A stretch of DNA of 64,000 nt from NCBI GenBank assembly GCA_958295665.1, contig OY282558.1, forward strand, positions 23,001,409 through 23,065,408, given 5' to 3'. The stretch's first letter is position 1, and every line of letters begins with the position of its first letter. The DNA is from Tipula vernalis. Taxonomy: Eukaryota > Arthropoda > Insecta > Diptera > Tipulidae. This document shows, one piece after another, positions 62,171 through 64,000 of this stretch. The notes below the pieces were generated by a model, which worked only from the letters and a program-made list of their open reading frames with translations, did no database searches and had not been told where the DNA came from. A program made the translations under genes and the position numbers.

Positions 62171-64000
62171 TTTAGAGCATCACGGATTCCACGTAGCGGA
62201 AATTTTTTTCGTGTTGATTGTGTGTTTTTACATTATTTTAAATTTTTTCTTATAATTTAGGTTGATTTTCATAAATAAACTGGTTAGATCTTGCATAATC
62301 TAGACGTTAATTCGATTTTGTCACTTTTTTGTTAATTTATGTATCCAGTTCAATTTAAATGTTTACCGCGAGAGGCGTTTTCAATACTTTTACAATCGTC
62401 AATTGAAGATTGACGATTACTTAATTTTTTGAAGCCGAGCGGCCAAATATTTTATCTAAAATAACTTTAATGAAAAAGATTCAGAAAACAAACAAAAATC
62501 TATGCCAATGAGTTATGAAGGGCCTCCATTTTGACCGCAACTCGGTAATAATTAATTACTCTCCCCTGAAGTGGTTGGTAGCGGCTAGAAACTGTAATAA
62601 AAGAAACGGTCTCTTAAGCGAAAACCCGAAGATCTCAAAACAAAATCCTAAACAATGCAGATAACCACAAAATTAATTACATTAAGGTTAAAAAATATCA
62701 CGACTAAAAATGTGTTTGCGACACTAAATTATTATATAATATATTTGGCGACAACAGAATGCTACTAACTAATTCCGAAATCAATACCCTAACGAATATT
62801 TGCTGTTCCACAACAAATTTGCTGGAAAATCAATAATAAGACAACATAAGAATCGTATGATAGTTTTTGAGTCATTCATATTTGCGTGCGAGAAACAATT
62901 ATTTGAAGTGCAGTGTGGAGACCACCGTGCGCCACCCACAAAATATGCGCATATTGAACCAAAATTCTAATTTGAATGCTTCAAATGGATAAAAAATACA
63001 AATAAATGGTTTATTAATTGACGAAAACGTACAAGAGATTACAACAAAATTGGGGACTGTATAGGTGCGGTTTAATCTCCATCTCTAACATAATAATAAC
63101 CTACAAAACGAGATAACAATTAGAACTCGTTAGAGAAGGTAATTTTTTATTATTTTTTTTTATTTTGGGACGACTTTTAATAGAACAGTTTTTTTTTCTT
63201 TAATAAATGTTAATGAGGCATTAACCAAAAAAAAAAAAAAAAAGTTCCCGACCAAACGCGCTTTCAAAACAAAACGGTTTAATGGAATTATATGAACAAT
63301 TTTCTTCGTGCGGTTTGGTTTAACTTTCATAATTTTTTGTAGTTTTCAAAAAAAAAAAAAACTCTACATCATGACAATAAAAAAAAAATAAATACTTCGA
63401 GATCGTTCGTATAAAAAAAAAAAAATGGAATTTTACAGGTCATCGATTTTAAAAAGATCACGATACGAAATAATTACCAATTTTTTCCATTTAATGCATC
63501 ACGTCGAGCGCTCGTATTCTAAAGGTTATGGCAAAACATAAATCATCCTACTCGTATACTTTCTAAGATGTATGTGTTGCGTTTATTAAATTAACTTCAA
63601 TATGTATATAAGACGATAAATCATAAATTGTCTTACACAAACATACATTTATAAACCGTAATCGAGTTAGATTTAATTAATTAATTTAAACTACTTGGAA
63701 TAATAATTTTGATAAGCATACGTATGCACATAAAAATTCTTAATTAATGTTGAAACCTTTGTCTTTACTCTTACAACGTACATACATGGTGTACAACGAC
63801 AGTACAAAAACTCAGGAAATTGTAATGATATAATTAGGTATAAGAGACATTTACTTACTTGGTCTTACCAAAAATTGACAATAAACCGAAAAATTCAAGG
63901 TTATCCATCATCAAAATAATTTGGTATACATACAACAACAAGAAAAAAAAAATACATGGAATGAAGAATAAACAAGTATGTACACAGTACACAAACGCTA
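62171..64000. other. AT-rich sequence to the window edge, with a 10-bp perfect hairpin
   Basis: No gene recognised. AATCGTCAAT at 62394-62403 and ATTGACGATT at 62409-62418 form a perfect 10-bp stem with a 5-base loop. Several A/T runs of 10-15 bases lie at about 63190-63425. Confidence 0.45.

Overview
The window is AT-rich animal nuclear DNA, most likely from an insect. The evidence is GT/AG-spliced genes, a beta-tubulin whose only visible coding intron falls after codon 19 (the position known in insect beta-tubulins), a secreted insect-type lipase, and Tc1/mariner, BEL/Pao, Ty3/gypsy, LINE and Helitron relics. The tubulin tail resembles the dipteran beta1-tubulin type, and TACATA/TATGTA words are frequent. 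Diptera is therefore my best guess, but it is an inference. The family calls below come from motif recognition, not from database searches.

Layout. (1) Bases 1-14932 are a satellite array of a 173-bp monomer: about 83 units in one orientation, then about 3.2 diverged units inverted after 14373. Variant monomers recur in the same order, so the array has higher-order structure. (2) Bases 14933-19521 are unique sequence with a possible minus-strand exon, a 194-bp MITE, and a structurally complete Tc1-like transposon with an intact DD34E transposase. (3) Bases 19917-22010 carry a four-exon minus-strand secreted lipase gene that reads through cleanly to 355 codons. (4) Bases 22960-36640 are a graveyard of DNA transposons: a fold-back MITE, a mariner with a second MITE nested in its transposase, Tc1 and mariner relics, a decayed LINE with endonuclease, RT and RNase H pieces, and a MITE flanked by TTAGAA. 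(5) Bases 39104-41565 are a complete beta-tubulin gene (447 aa). (6) Bases 43060-48390 are nested retroelements: a BEL/Pao relic, a compound repeat with simple sequence inside it, a Ty3/gypsy copy with a nearly lost 5' LTR, and a LINE scrap. (7) Bases 49483-49539 are a second beta-tubulin first exon. No second exon follows in the remaining 14.4 kb, so either its intron leaves the window or it is an orphan exon. (8) The rest is AT-rich sequence with microsatellites, a second copy of the compound repeat, a Helitron helicase relic and a jockey-like RT relic.

The host content is small: a lipase, one complete beta-tubulin, and the start of another in the same orientation. The rest is satellite, transposons and sequence in which I recognise nothing. 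The least ordinary feature is the satellite array, for its higher-order structure, its three conserved dyads per monomer, and its orientation switch at the edge next to unique DNA.
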